Shown here: positions 1 to 7,574 of the stretch, one piece after another
How the letters are laid out: every line of letters starts with the position of its first letter
How positions within the stretch are numbered: position 1 is the stretch's first letter
Source of the DNA: JABCPO02 sp052174015
GTDB lineage: Bacteria; Bacillota; Clostridia; TANB77; CAG-508
Assembly: GCA_052174015.1 (NCBI GenBank)
Contig: JBQMXM010000022.1
Location: forward strand, 1-14,541
Direction: 5' to 3'
Length of the DNA: 14,541 bases
Program-made: the position numbers and the translations under genes
Notes under the pieces: model-generated
What the model saw: the letters and a program-made list of their open reading frames with translations, nothing else
What the model was told of the DNA's origin: nothing
Database searches by the model: none

Positions 1-354
1 TACTTGTTTTTTTATAATATCATTAGATTTAAGTTCTGGATATGCCATAACTTTCTCTATGAGTTTGCCTTCTCCTTTTATTTTGTATGTATCACTTTCG
101 TGTTTCAAATACTCTTTTACAACAGTATCTATCCTTTTTTCGATCACAATATTTTCTTGTTTATATAATGCAATCTTATCATTTAGAAAATCTTTCTTAG
201 AAATTTCTGCAATCAAAACAATTGATGCTATTATTTCAATTAATATTGTGAGTGATAAAAGTAATTGAACGATAAATCGGTCTTCATCTTCTTCAATAAA
301 TAGTTTAACAACTAACAAAATTATTATTGTTATTACAGTAATTAAAATTAACAT
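1..354 (-). CDS. Unknown two-helix membrane protein, 3' end cut off by the window edge
   Basis: Reading the minus strand from the ATG at 354 gives 118 codons without a stop to base 1, so the gene is partial. The start is supported by AAGGAGG ending 8 bases upstream. Residues about 1-16 and 29-50 are hydrophobic and look like two membrane helices with a short acidic stretch (EEDEDR) between them. The remainder is charged and probably helical, with the pattern ENIVIEKRIDTVVKEYLKHE typical of a coiled coil. I do not recognise the family. It has its own consensus promoter just upstream, so it is a separate transcription unit from the gene ending near 534. Small membrane proteins of this kind are common in accessory or prophage-derived regions, but nothing here proves that origin. 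Confidence 0.75.
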   Translation of the reverse strand, partial: MLILITVITIIILLVVKLFIEEDEDRFIVQLLLSLTILIEIIASIVLIAEISKKDFLNDKIALYKQENIVIEKRIDTVVKEYLKHESDTYKIKGEGKLIEKVMAYPELKSNDIIKKQV

Positions 355-411
355 GTGCTTTTCCTCCTTAAAAAAATATTTTTTGGATTACTAATTATTT
401 TATTTTAACAT

Positions 412-440
412 ATTATAACTTGTATTAATATTTATGTCAA
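412..440 (-). promoter_or_regulatory. Consensus sigma-A promoter for the left-edge gene
   Basis: On the minus strand a perfect -35 TTGACA (440-435) and a perfect -10 TATAAT (417-412) are separated by 17 bases. Transcription would start near 405 and give a leader of about 50 bases before the ATG at 354. The leader shows no obvious folded element. The -35 lies in the string GTTGACATAA, which is shared with the promoters at 8153-8181 and 8794-8821. Confidence 0.8.
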
Positions 441-470
441 CTTTATTGAGTAAAAATATTCATTAACTCT

Positions 471-512
471 TAAAATAAAACAGAACTTAAATTATACATA
501 ACTTAAGTTCTG
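471..512 (-). terminator. Intrinsic terminator after the prepilin-like variable gene
   Basis: An inverted repeat, CAGAACTTAA at 481-490 and TTAAGTTCTG at 503-512, forms a 10-bp stem with a 12-base loop. On the minus strand it is followed by TTTTATTTTA (480-471). It starts 22 bases beyond the displaced stop at 534, as expected for a rho-independent terminator of the gene that starts at 1941. The gap 355-533 holds only this hairpin and the promoter at 412-440. Confidence 0.7.
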
Positions 513-533
513 CTTTATATCAATTATTAAATT

Positions 534-680
534 TTATTCTTTTATCTTCCATACACCTTGAGCTTGTTCTTCAAGCATTTCACCTTTTAAGTATACTACA
601 GGTCTTAGGCACGCTGGCAAAGAATCCCCAATGATGGAACCGATCGGCATTGAGGCTGTAGAAAAGTCTGGTGCTGGCAC
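534..680 (-). other. Displaced C-terminal reading frame of the prepilin-like gene
   Basis: In the frame one base downstream of the called frame, the minus strand is open from 680 to a TAA at 534-536. Its end reads GDSLPACLRPVVYLKGEMLE then EQAQGVWKIKE. This aligns with the tail of the related gene at the right edge (YLRPIVYLEKGIELEE...VWNIK). The constant tail is therefore intact but out of frame with the first 430 or so codons. The shift must lie at or below base 680, because a TGA at 681-683 closes this frame further upstream. Confidence 0.75.
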
Positions 681-1941
681 TCACAAAGCCGAAACCCTCC
701 ATGCCCACGCTGAATTCAGTACGACTCGAATCCAGCAAACTGACACAGCGATAACTATACCAATATGGCTTATAGTAAAATATGCTATTTTTTAATGCAT
801 CTCTTGCTGTTTTTGTTTCTGATTTTGCATAGTTATTATATTTTTCTTTAGTTATTCCATAAAAATCTCCTGTGAAACTCTTTTTATCATCACTTGCTCC
901 ATTCTCTTTAGTACTTACTTTTGTTGGATAATATACTTCTTGACTTACTTTTGTTTTATAACCTGAATAAAAACTTTTCTTTTCTTCTTCTGTAAAATCT
1001 GTATATAATTCACCTTTCATTATCTTTACTATATCTTCCATTGTTAGTGATCTTGCTCCACTATTATTTATTTTTCTTTCTTCTGCTTCTCCTATATATG
1101 GATTTCCTACTGTATATTTTGTGGTTATCTTATTTGCTCCTTTTCCATGTCCAAATACGCTACACATTTTATGTAGTTCTTCTTCTGCATATAAGTATCC
1201 TTTTCCTCCCTTTAAGGTAAATTTAATCTCACTTCCACCTTCTATTCCCTCTATTGGCTCTTTACTAATCACCTTTATTTGTCCACCTGATATTGATATT
1301 ACTATCCATTCATTATGGTTTGATGTTACTGTTATTGTTTGGTCTCTATATCCATTTTGGTCTTTTGGTGATGTATATGTAAGTTTGGATTGGTCTGTTA
1401 CTCCCTTTGTTGGATCATAAATTATTGTGTCACCTATTTTTAAGTTTTTTGGTATATCTGAGATATTACTTGCAGGTAAATTTAATGATTGTTCTTTATC
1501 ATATTTAAAATTATGAACTATATTTGTACTTGCTTTAACATATAGTGGAACCCCTTTATATGTTAAATCTTCTCTATCTATCTTACCAAAAAATTCTAAA
1601 TTATCTTGACTTAAATATAGTTCTTTAAATTCACCTAAATTCAATATATCTTTAATTTTATTATTATCTAATTTTTTTACATTTACTTTTTCTTGGTCAA
1701 TAGGATGCATTATTTCTACATCTCGTTCTATTATTTCATCTACATTATTTGTACTAATATATTTAGATAATGTCATATATTTTTCTTCTAAACTTGCAAC
1801 ATGCATTTGTGCTTTTGACTTTTCTATATTAGTAATTGTTAATGTTGTGCTTACTCCAAGTAATATTACTAATACTGTTATTGTAAGCATCATTGTTATT
1901 AATGTAATCCCTTTATTATTAGATATATTTGTTAAATTCAT
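580..1941 (-). CDS. Prepilin-like surface protein with a C-terminal lectin-like variable domain; putative DGR target, frameshifted near its end
   Basis: The ATG at 1941 follows AAAAAGGA; the frame runs 453 codons to TGA at 580-582. The N-terminus has a type III signal-like motif, K10-G11-ITLIT, followed by one hydrophobic helix (about 13-34). This resembles prepilin leaders cleaved after Gly, but Thr16 stands where pilins usually carry Glu5. A polar middle (40-380) includes GDTIIYDP near 170 and a GARSLTMEDI segment. Residues about 391-447 resemble the YWLASRCV...F.V...RPVV lectin-like (C-type lectin/formylglycine-enzyme-type) end domain, here YWYSYRCVSL. The expected tail (LRPVVYLKGEMLEEQ...VWKIKE) is present in the +1 frame and ends at 534-536, so a one-base insertion or two-base deletion lies between about 680 and 600. 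The gene begins 76 bases after mutS. A cell-surface adhesin role is inferred. Confidence 0.8.
   Translation of the reverse strand: MNLTNISNNKGITLITMMLTITVLVILLGVSTTLTITNIEKSKAQMHVASLEEKYMTLSKYISTNNVDEIIERDVEIMHPIDQEKVNVKKLDNNKIKDILNLGEFKELYLSQDNLEFFGKIDREDLTYKGVPLYVKASTNIVHNFKYDKEQSLNLPASNISDIPKNLKIGDTIIYDPTKGVTDQSKLTYTSPKDQNGYRDQTITVTSNHNEWIVISISGGQIKVISKEPIEGIEGGSEIKFTLKGGKGYLYAEEELHKMCSVFGHGKGANKITTKYTVGNPYIGEAEERKINNSGARSLTMEDIVKIMKGELYTDFTEEEKKSFYSGYKTKVSQEVYYPTKVSTKENGASDDKKSFTGDFYGITKEKYNNYAKSETKTARDALKNSIFYYKPYWYSYRCVSLLDSSRTEFSVGMEGFGFVSASTRLFYSLNADRFHHWGFFASVPKTCSILKR
600..770 (-). other. Putative DGR variable region (VR) in the 3' end of the prepilin-like gene
   Basis: By hand count 86 of the 170 bases at 601-770 are G or C (about 50%), whereas flanking sequence is near 25%. 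The change is abrupt at both sides: 771-830 and 540-600 return to AT-rich composition. Codons here end in C or G far more often than anywhere else in the window (CGC, GTC, TTC, AGC, GGC, GCC, CTC, TCG, CGG). Adenine-specific retrohoming replaces A with any base, so randomised NNC/NNT codons of higher G+C at the end of a lectin-like domain are what a VR looks like. Length and position (last part of the gene, just before a constant LRPVVYL tail) also fit. No template repeat or reverse transcriptase is in the window. Confidence 0.7.
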
Positions 1942-2017
1942 ATTTATTCCTTTTTATTTTTCTTTTGTTATATTATATATTCTATATTATTTTTTTTAAA
2001 TATTTATTATATTTTTG

Positions 2018-4789
2018 TTAAATACTATCTTTTTTTAAATCTACTAATATATTTAATGCTTCTATTGGTGATATTAGATTAATGTCTATATTCTTTAATT
2101 TTTGATTAATCTTTTGTAATTGAATTATATTTTCATAATCTTGATTATTTTTATCATTTATAATCATTCCATTATTTGAAATTGCTTTAATATTTTGTTT
2201 TGTTTTTTCTTCTAATTCTTTTAATATTTCTTCTGCTCTTTTAGTTACGTCTTCTGGTACTCCTGCAAATCTAGCAACATGTATCCCATAACTTTGGTCT
2301 GTTCCACCTTCTACTATTTTTCTTAAAAATACTATATCTTTACCAAACTCTTTTGCTTGTACATGATAATTTTTAATGTTAGTATATTCTTTTTCCATTT
2401 CTACTAATTCATGATAATGTGTTGCAAATAGTGTTTTTGCTTTAATATTTTTAGATATATATTCTACTACTGATTTTGCAATACTCATACCATCATATGT
2501 TGATGTTCCACGACCTATTTCATCAAGTAATATTAAACTGTTTTTGGTTGCATTTTGTAATATTGTTGCAACTTCTGTCATTTCCATCATAAATGTTGAT
2601 TTTCCTTGGCTTAAATCATCACTTGCTCCTATTCTTGTAAACACCTTATCTATAATTGGTAATTTTGCACTTTCTGCAGGTACAAATGAACCTATTTGTG
2701 CCATTATTGTAATTAATGCATTTTGTCTCATATATGTTGATTTTCCTGACATATTAGGCCCAGTTATTATTGAGATTGTTTTTTCTTTATTATCTAAATA
2801 TGTATTATTAGAGATAAATGCTTGATTTTTTAGCGTTTTTTCAACTACTGGATGTCTTCCTTCTATTATCTCAATATTCCCATTTTCTATTATTTGTGGT
2901 TTTGAATAATTATTGTCTTCTGCTACTTGTGCTAATGTTTGAAGTACATCTATTTTAGCAACTATACTACTTACTTCCATTATCCTATATATTTGTTTTG
3001 ATAAAAAATCTCTTAAATTTAAAAATAGTGTATATTCTAATTCTTTTATTTTAGTTTCTGCATTTATTAATTCTTCTTCTATTTGTTTTAATTCTGGTGT
3101 TACATATCTTTCTGCATTTGTTAATGTTTGTTTTCTAATATATGTTTCTGGCACTTTATCTTTGTTTATATTTGTAACTTCAATATAGTATCCAAACACT
3201 CTATTATATCCAACTTTTAATGTTTTTATTCCTGTTATTTCTCTTTCTGAAGCTTCAAGAGATGCAATCCATTCTCTACCATTATTTCCTAAACTTTTTA
3301 ATCTTTTTAATTCTTCATTAAATTCTTCTTTTATTATTCCACCTTCTGTTATTGTAAGTGGTGGTTCTTCTTCTATCATACAATCTATAATCTCATAGAT
3401 ATCTTCTAATGTATCTAATTTTGAATATTCTTTTTCTAATAATTCACTTGCTGATGATTTTAATATTTGTTTTAATTCTGGTAAATATTTAATTGAATTT
3501 TTTAATGCTATTACATCTTTTGCATTTATGTTTGAAAATGCTACTTTACTTGCAATTCTTTCTATATCATATATATGACTTAAACTTTCTCTTACCTTAT
3601 TTCTAATTATCATATTATCTTTAAAATATTCTACTGAATCTAATCTTTCATCTATTTTCTTTTTTTCTAATAATGGAGAATTAACCCATCTATTTAGTAA
3701 TCTTGCTCCCATAGATGTTTTTGTTTTATCTAAAATGTGTAATAGGCTGCCTTTTTTTTGAAGGTCTTTCATTCTTTGTGTTAATTCTAAATTTCTTCTG
3801 GTATTTTTATCTATTGCCATATATTTATTAAATTCAAACCATATAATATTTTTAACATTTTTTAATTCTTTCATTTGTGTTTCTTCTATATATTTTAAGG
3901 TTGAATTTATTACTTTTAATATACTATATATATTTTCTTCTTTGTATATTGTTTTTGATGTTAATTCTTCTTTTTCATCATCTTTCTCATCACTTTTTAT
4001 ATTTAACATATCAAATATATTTTGTTGTACATATTCTTTACTATCTTTTTTTTCATTTTCTGTTTCTTTTAATTTATCTATCTTACTAAATAATATATCA
4101 TTATCTAAATTTGTTTTTAGTATATTATATTTTTGTAATATTTTTTGTTCTTCTTGTGCTTCTAATTTGAAATATTCTTCACTCTTATATGTGATATATA
4201 GTTCCATCACTTCTTTTAAAATTAATAGCTTTTCTTCGTCTTCTTTTATTTTTTCAGATATAATAATTTCTTTTGGTGAAAATCTTGCTATTTCATCTAA
4301 TAATATTTGAAATGTTTGGTCTTTTGCCTCAGGTATTGTTGTTACATAAAATTCTCCTGTAGTTACATCAAGTGCTGAAAGAGCATATCCATTTTCTTCT
4401 ATTATTGTTACAATATAGTTATTCTTTTTTTCATCTAATAGATTTTGTTCTGTAACTGTTCCAGGCGTTACAACTCTTACTACACCTCGTTTTACTATTC
4501 CTTTTGATTCTTTTGGATTTTCTAATTGTTCACATATAGCTACTTTAAATCCTTTTTGAATTAACCTACTTACATATGTATCTAATGTGGATTGTGGTAT
4601 TCCACACATTGGTGCTTTTTCTGGAAGTCCACATAATTTTCCTGTTAATGTTAATTCAAGTTCTTTTGAAATTAATATTGCATCTTCAAAAAACATTTCA
4701 TAAAAATCACCTAATCTATATAGTAATATGCAGTCTGAATATTTTTCTTTAGTATTTAAATAATCTTGCATCATCGGTGATAATGGCAT
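2018..4789 (-). CDS. mutS: DNA mismatch repair protein MutS
   Basis: MutS recognises base mismatches and small loops and recruits MutL in an ATP-dependent way. All hallmarks are visible in the 923-residue product. The mismatch-wedging Phe29-Tyr-Glu31 sits in GDFYEMF. The connector and lever/clamp regions follow, with RQTLTNAERYVTPELK near 553-568. The Walker A motif is GPNMSGKST at 677-685, the Walker B acidic pair Asp756-Glu757 lies in DEIGRGTS, and THYHEL is at 790-795. The C-terminal SPIEALNILVDL matches the usual end motif. The protein is longer than the ~850-880 residues typical of the family; the extra part is a Lys/Glu-rich segment at about 240-285 between connector and lever. Start ATG at 4789 has GGGGGAA upstream, overlapping the end of miaB (8-base gap). 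No mutL is present here. Confidence 0.98.
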   Translation of the reverse strand: MPLSPMMQDYLNTKEKYSDCILLYRLGDFYEMFFEDAILISKELELTLTGKLCGLPEKAPMCGIPQSTLDTYVSRLIQKGFKVAICEQLENPKESKGIVKRGVVRVVTPGTVTEQNLLDEKKNNYIVTIIEENGYALSALDVTTGEFYVTTIPEAKDQTFQILLDEIARFSPKEIIISEKIKEDEEKLLILKEVMELYITYKSEEYFKLEAQEEQKILQKYNILKTNLDNDILFSKIDKLKETENEKKDSKEYVQQNIFDMLNIKSDEKDDEKEELTSKTIYKEENIYSILKVINSTLKYIEETQMKELKNVKNIIWFEFNKYMAIDKNTRRNLELTQRMKDLQKKGSLLHILDKTKTSMGARLLNRWVNSPLLEKKKIDERLDSVEYFKDNMIIRNKVRESLSHIYDIERIASKVAFSNINAKDVIALKNSIKYLPELKQILKSSASELLEKEYSKLDTLEDIYEIIDCMIEEEPPLTITEGGIIKEEFNEELKRLKSLGNNGREWIASLEASEREITGIKTLKVGYNRVFGYYIEVTNINKDKVPETYIRKQTLTNAERYVTPELKQIEEELINAETKIKELEYTLFLNLRDFLSKQIYRIMEVSSIVAKIDVLQTLAQVAEDNNYSKPQIIENGNIEIIEGRHPVVEKTLKNQAFISNNTYLDNKEKTISIITGPNMSGKSTYMRQNALITIMAQIGSFVPAESAKLPIIDKVFTRIGASDDLSQGKSTFMMEMTEVATILQNATKNSLILLDEIGRGTSTYDGMSIAKSVVEYISKNIKAKTLFATHYHELVEMEKEYTNIKNYHVQAKEFGKDIVFLRKIVEGGTDQSYGIHVARFAGVPEDVTKRAEEILKELEEKTKQNIKAISNNGMIINDKNNQDYENIIQLQKINQKLKNIDINLISPIEALNILVDLKKDSI

Positions 4790-4797
4790 ATTTCCCC

Positions 4798-6201
4798 CTA
4801 TCTTTGTATTTCTGCTTTAAAATACCACTTCCTATTTTCTGTTATTTTAACCTTAATTATATCTCCTATTTTCCAACCATCATATTTTTCAAATACTACA
4901 GTCTTATTTGAATCAGTTTTACCACTTAACATATCTTCATTATTCTTACTAATTCCTTCAACAATAATTTCTTCTACTTTGCCAATATACTTATCATTAA
5001 TTTCTTCTATCTGTTTTTCATATAGCTCTTTTAATCTATTAAATCTTTTTTGTGCTATTTCTTCTGGTACTTGTTCCATTAATGATGCTGGTGTTCCTTT
5101 TCTTGGTGAATATATAAACATAAATATTTGTTCAAATTTTAATTTTCTTACTACATCTAATGTATCTTCAAAATCTTCTTCTGTTTCGCCAGGAAATCCT
5201 ACAATTATATCTGTTGAAAATGATATGTCTGGTACTTGTTCTAATATTTTTTCTGCTCTTTCTAAATATTTTTCTTTAGTATATTTTCTATTCATTTTTT
5301 TAAGTATATTTGTTGAACCTGATTGTAATGGATAGTGTAATGTTCTAGATATATTAGAATTTTTTGCAATCGTTTCAATTACATCATCTGTAAAATCTTT
5401 TGGATGTGGTGAAACAAATCTAACTTTTTGAAGTCCTTTTATCTTAGCTACTCTATCCAATAATTGTGCAAAATTTTGAATTTCACTATCCCCCTTATAT
5501 GAATTTACATTTTGACCAATTAATGTAACTTCTATATATCCATCTTTTACTAATTTTTCTACTTCATTAATTATATTTTGTGGTTTTCTTGAGCGTTCTC
5601 TACCTCTAACATATGGTACAATACAATATGTACAAAAATTATTACATCCATACATTATTGTAACACTTGCAGTTTTACTAGAACTTCTTTTAATTGGTAA
5701 CCCTTCATATATTTCTCCATCAATATCAAGTACATCAAATATTTTAGTATTTTTAGTTAAAAGATGATATATATTTTTAGCTAAGTTTTGAAATGTATGT
5801 GTTCCAAAAACTAATTTAACAAATGGAAAACTTTTTTTAATTTTTTCTCTTGCACTTTCTTCTTGCATCATACATCCACCAATACCTATGATTGCTCCTT
5901 GTTGTGCATATTTTTTTACTTCTCCTAATTTTCCAAATAATGTATTTTCTGCATTTTCCCTAATACAACAAGTATTAAATATAATTATATCTGCATTGCT
6001 TGGAATATCTGTTTGAATATATCCACATTCTTCTAATATTCCTGCTATTATTTCACTATCACTTTCATTTCCTTTACAACCAAATGTTTGAATATAGTAC
6101 ATATATTTATCTGTATTCAAATCATTTTTTTTAATTTTCTTTTCTTTTAATATATTGGATATTTCTTTTGTATAATCAATTTTTTTACATATATTATACA
6201 T
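4798..6201 (-). CDS. miaB: tRNA-2-methylthio-N6-dimethylallyladenosine synthase MiaB (radical SAM methylthiotransferase)
   Basis: MiaB adds a methylthio group to N6-isopentenyl-A37 of tRNAs reading U-starting codons, using two [4Fe-4S] clusters. The N-terminal methylthiotransferase domain has its three cluster cysteines at Cys42 (TFGCKGNE), Cys78 (NTCCIREN) and Cys110 (GGCMMQE). The radical SAM motif is CNNFCTYC, with Cys186, Cys190 and Cys193, followed by the family-typical IVPYVRGRERSR. A C-terminal TRAM-like domain covers about 395-465. The 467-residue length is normal, with a lysine-rich N-terminal extension of about 30 residues before the conserved YIQTFGC. The ATG at 6201 follows AAAAGAGGGG and lies 3 bases after the plsX stop, so the two are co-transcribed and probably translationally linked. 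Confidence 0.96.
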   Translation of the reverse strand: MYNICKKIDYTKEISNILKEKKIKKNDLNTDKYMYYIQTFGCKGNESDSEIIAGILEECGYIQTDIPSNADIIIFNTCCIRENAENTLFGKLGEVKKYAQQGAIIGIGGCMMQEESAREKIKKSFPFVKLVFGTHTFQNLAKNIYHLLTKNTKIFDVLDIDGEIYEGLPIKRSSSKTASVTIMYGCNNFCTYCIVPYVRGRERSRKPQNIINEVEKLVKDGYIEVTLIGQNVNSYKGDSEIQNFAQLLDRVAKIKGLQKVRFVSPHPKDFTDDVIETIAKNSNISRTLHYPLQSGSTNILKKMNRKYTKEKYLERAEKILEQVPDISFSTDIIVGFPGETEEDFEDTLDVVRKLKFEQIFMFIYSPRKGTPASLMEQVPEEIAQKRFNRLKELYEKQIEEINDKYIGKVEEIIVEGISKNNEDMLSGKTDSNKTVVFEKYDGWKIGDIIKVKITENRKWYFKAEIQR

Positions 6202-6204
6202 AAA

Positions 6205-7239
6205 TTATTCCCCTCTTTTTTCTTTTAAAATTTCTCTAGTTATTTCTTGTGTTATTCCACTATTACCAAAAATTTCTGCTTGTTTTAAAGTAAAATAGAA
6301 TGATGTTATATCTGCACTTCCATGTGCTTTAACAATTGGATTTTTTATTCCTAAAAATAATCCTCCACCATATCTCTTGTAATCCATCCTATTTGCAAAT
6401 GCTAGCAAGTCTTTTTTCATTGGTAATAATAATGCTTTTTTCATACCTAAAGATTCTCCTAATTCTTTTAAGTTTGCTTTAAGCATTTTACCTACACCTT
6501 CTATTGTTTTTAAAAATACATTTCCTACAAATCCATCTGAAACAACTATATCTACTCCACCTTTAAATGGAGTTCTTCCTTCAATATTTCCAATAAAGTT
6601 TATATCATTTTTTTCTGCGTTTTCTTTCATATACTGAAATACCGACTTATATAATTCGTTTCCTTTTGTATCTTCTGTACCAATATTTAAAAGTCCAACT
6701 GTAGGATTTGTTTGTTTTTTAGTTAATTTTAAATATATTGATGCCATTTGTGCAAATTGCATAAAGTTTTCTTCCTTACAATTTGTATTTGCTCCAGAAT
6801 CTATTAAAATATATTCTCCTTTTACTGCAGGTAATGTTGTTGCAATTGCAGGACGAATAATACCTTTAATTCTTCCAACAAGCAATGTTGCTCCTGTAAG
6901 TAATGCTCCTGTATTTCCTGCAGATATAAATACATCTTCTCCCTTTTCATCTGCTTTTACCATATTAAGCCCTACAACCATTGAAGAATCTTTTTTCCCT
7001 TTTATGGCTTTTGTAGGTATATCTTCCATTAAAATTTCTTCTCTTGCATCTACTATTGATATATTTTTTAATTTAGAAACTTTCATTTCTGTTAATGCTT
7101 CATTTAATATTTCAGTTATTACTTCTTTTTTACCAACTAATACAACTTCTGTTTTTGATTCTTTTGCAAATTGTACTGCTCCATATATATTTGCTCTTGG
7201 TGCATTGTCTCCACCCATAGCATCTAAAATTAATCTCAT
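6205..7239 (-). CDS. plsX: Phosphate acyltransferase PlsX
   Basis: PlsX converts acyl-ACP and phosphate into acyl-phosphate, the donor for PlsY at the start of bacterial phospholipid synthesis; it acts peripherally at the membrane. The 344-residue product begins MRLILDAMGGDNAP, the PlsX signature, and contains DVFISAGNTGALL (about 102-114), LIDSGANTNCKEENF (about 145-159) and VSDGFVGNVFLKTIEG (about 233-248). A frame-open GTG exists at 7245, but it overlaps the ribosome binding site AGAGGTG, so the ATG at 7239 is the better start. It heads the plsX-miaB-mutS run. The more usual partners (rpmF, fapR, fabH, acpP) are not adjacent in this window. Confidence 0.96.
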   Translation of the reverse strand: MRLILDAMGGDNAPRANIYGAVQFAKESKTEVVLVGKKEVITEILNEALTEMKVSKLKNISIVDAREEILMEDIPTKAIKGKKDSSMVVGLNMVKADEKGEDVFISAGNTGALLTGATLLVGRIKGIIRPAIATTLPAVKGEYILIDSGANTNCKEENFMQFAQMASIYLKLTKKQTNPTVGLLNIGTEDTKGNELYKSVFQYMKENAEKNDINFIGNIEGRTPFKGGVDIVVSDGFVGNVFLKTIEGVGKMLKANLKELGESLGMKKALLLPMKKDLLAFANRMDYKRYGGGLFLGIKNPIVKAHGSADITSFYFTLKQAEIFGNSGITQEITREILKEKRGE

Positions 7240-7271
7240 ATTCACCTCTTTTAATTTATTTACTAATATAT

Positions 7272-7298
7272 TTTATACAATTTTTGCCTTTTTTTCAA
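7272..7298 (-). promoter_or_regulatory. Possible promoter for plsX-miaB-mutS
   Basis: On the minus strand TTGAAA (7298-7293) and TATAAA (7277-7272) are 15 bases apart, shorter than the 17-base optimum, about 33 bases before the plsX start. It is the best candidate in the gap, but in sequence this AT-rich chance matches are common. Confidence 0.35.
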
Positions 7299-7370
7299 GA
7301 GAACATAATTCTAAAAAAAGTAAATGAAATATCTATTTTATACATATATACATACACATATATAAATTAA

Positions 7371-7400
7371 ATTGAATTGAATTGAATTGAATTGAATTGA
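7371..7400. repeat. Pentanucleotide tandem repeat (ATTGA)6
   Basis: Six perfect copies of ATTGA occupy 7371-7400. They sit in the gene-free stretch 7240-7574, which otherwise holds only the plsX promoter candidate at its low end, a terminator hairpin at its high end, and A-rich sequence with no visible gene or conserved element. The repeat is in a position to vary in length without harming a coding frame. Confidence 0.9.
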
Positions 7401-7526
7401 ATCATATTATATTAAATTAATTTTAAAAAGACAAAAAGCAAATAAAAGCCAATAAAAACAATTAAACTAAAAGTAAAATAAACACATAAAAACAAAAAAA
7501 ATAATAAAAAAATAAGTATAAATAAG

Positions 7527-7558
7527 AAAAAAAGCAAACATATATTGTCTGCCTTTTT
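7527..7558 (-). terminator. Intrinsic terminator after paralogue A
   Basis: GCAAACA (7534-7540) pairs with TGTCTGC (7546-7552), allowing one G-T pair, around a 5-base loop. The flanks AAAAAA and TTTTT extend the stem. On the minus strand the hairpin ends in a run of T (7533-7527), 17 bases past the gene's stop. The T-run on the plus strand side makes it potentially bidirectional. Confidence 0.65.
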
Positions 7559-7574
7559 CTATTAATATTTTTAA

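Noticed and set aside
481..512. 10-bp inverted repeat considered as the DGR target-site cruciform
   Set aside because: It lies beyond the gene's stop, is AT-rich and is followed by a T-run on the transcribed strand; a terminator explains it better.
577..590. Programmed +1 frameshift at the AGG TGA end of the variable gene
   Set aside because: The residues before the stop (SVPKTCSILK) do not match the family, whereas the other frame matches from GDSLPACLRP onward. The shift therefore lies upstream, inside the variable stretch, not at the stop.
3877..4310. Plus-strand open frames opposite mutS and other genes
   Set aside because: They are antisense shadows with low-complexity Ile/Leu/Phe/Ser composition and no ribosome binding site, produced by the AT-rich coding strand.
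7240..7245. GTG start for plsX at 7245
   Set aside because: The GTG is part of the AGAGGTG ribosome binding site; the ATG at 7239 is correctly spaced and gives the canonical PlsX N-terminus.
7321..7526. CRISPR-like or tRNA content in the A-rich gap
   Set aside because: The only repeat is the contiguous ATTGA tract without spacers, and no cloverleaf or G+C-rich RNA signal is visible.
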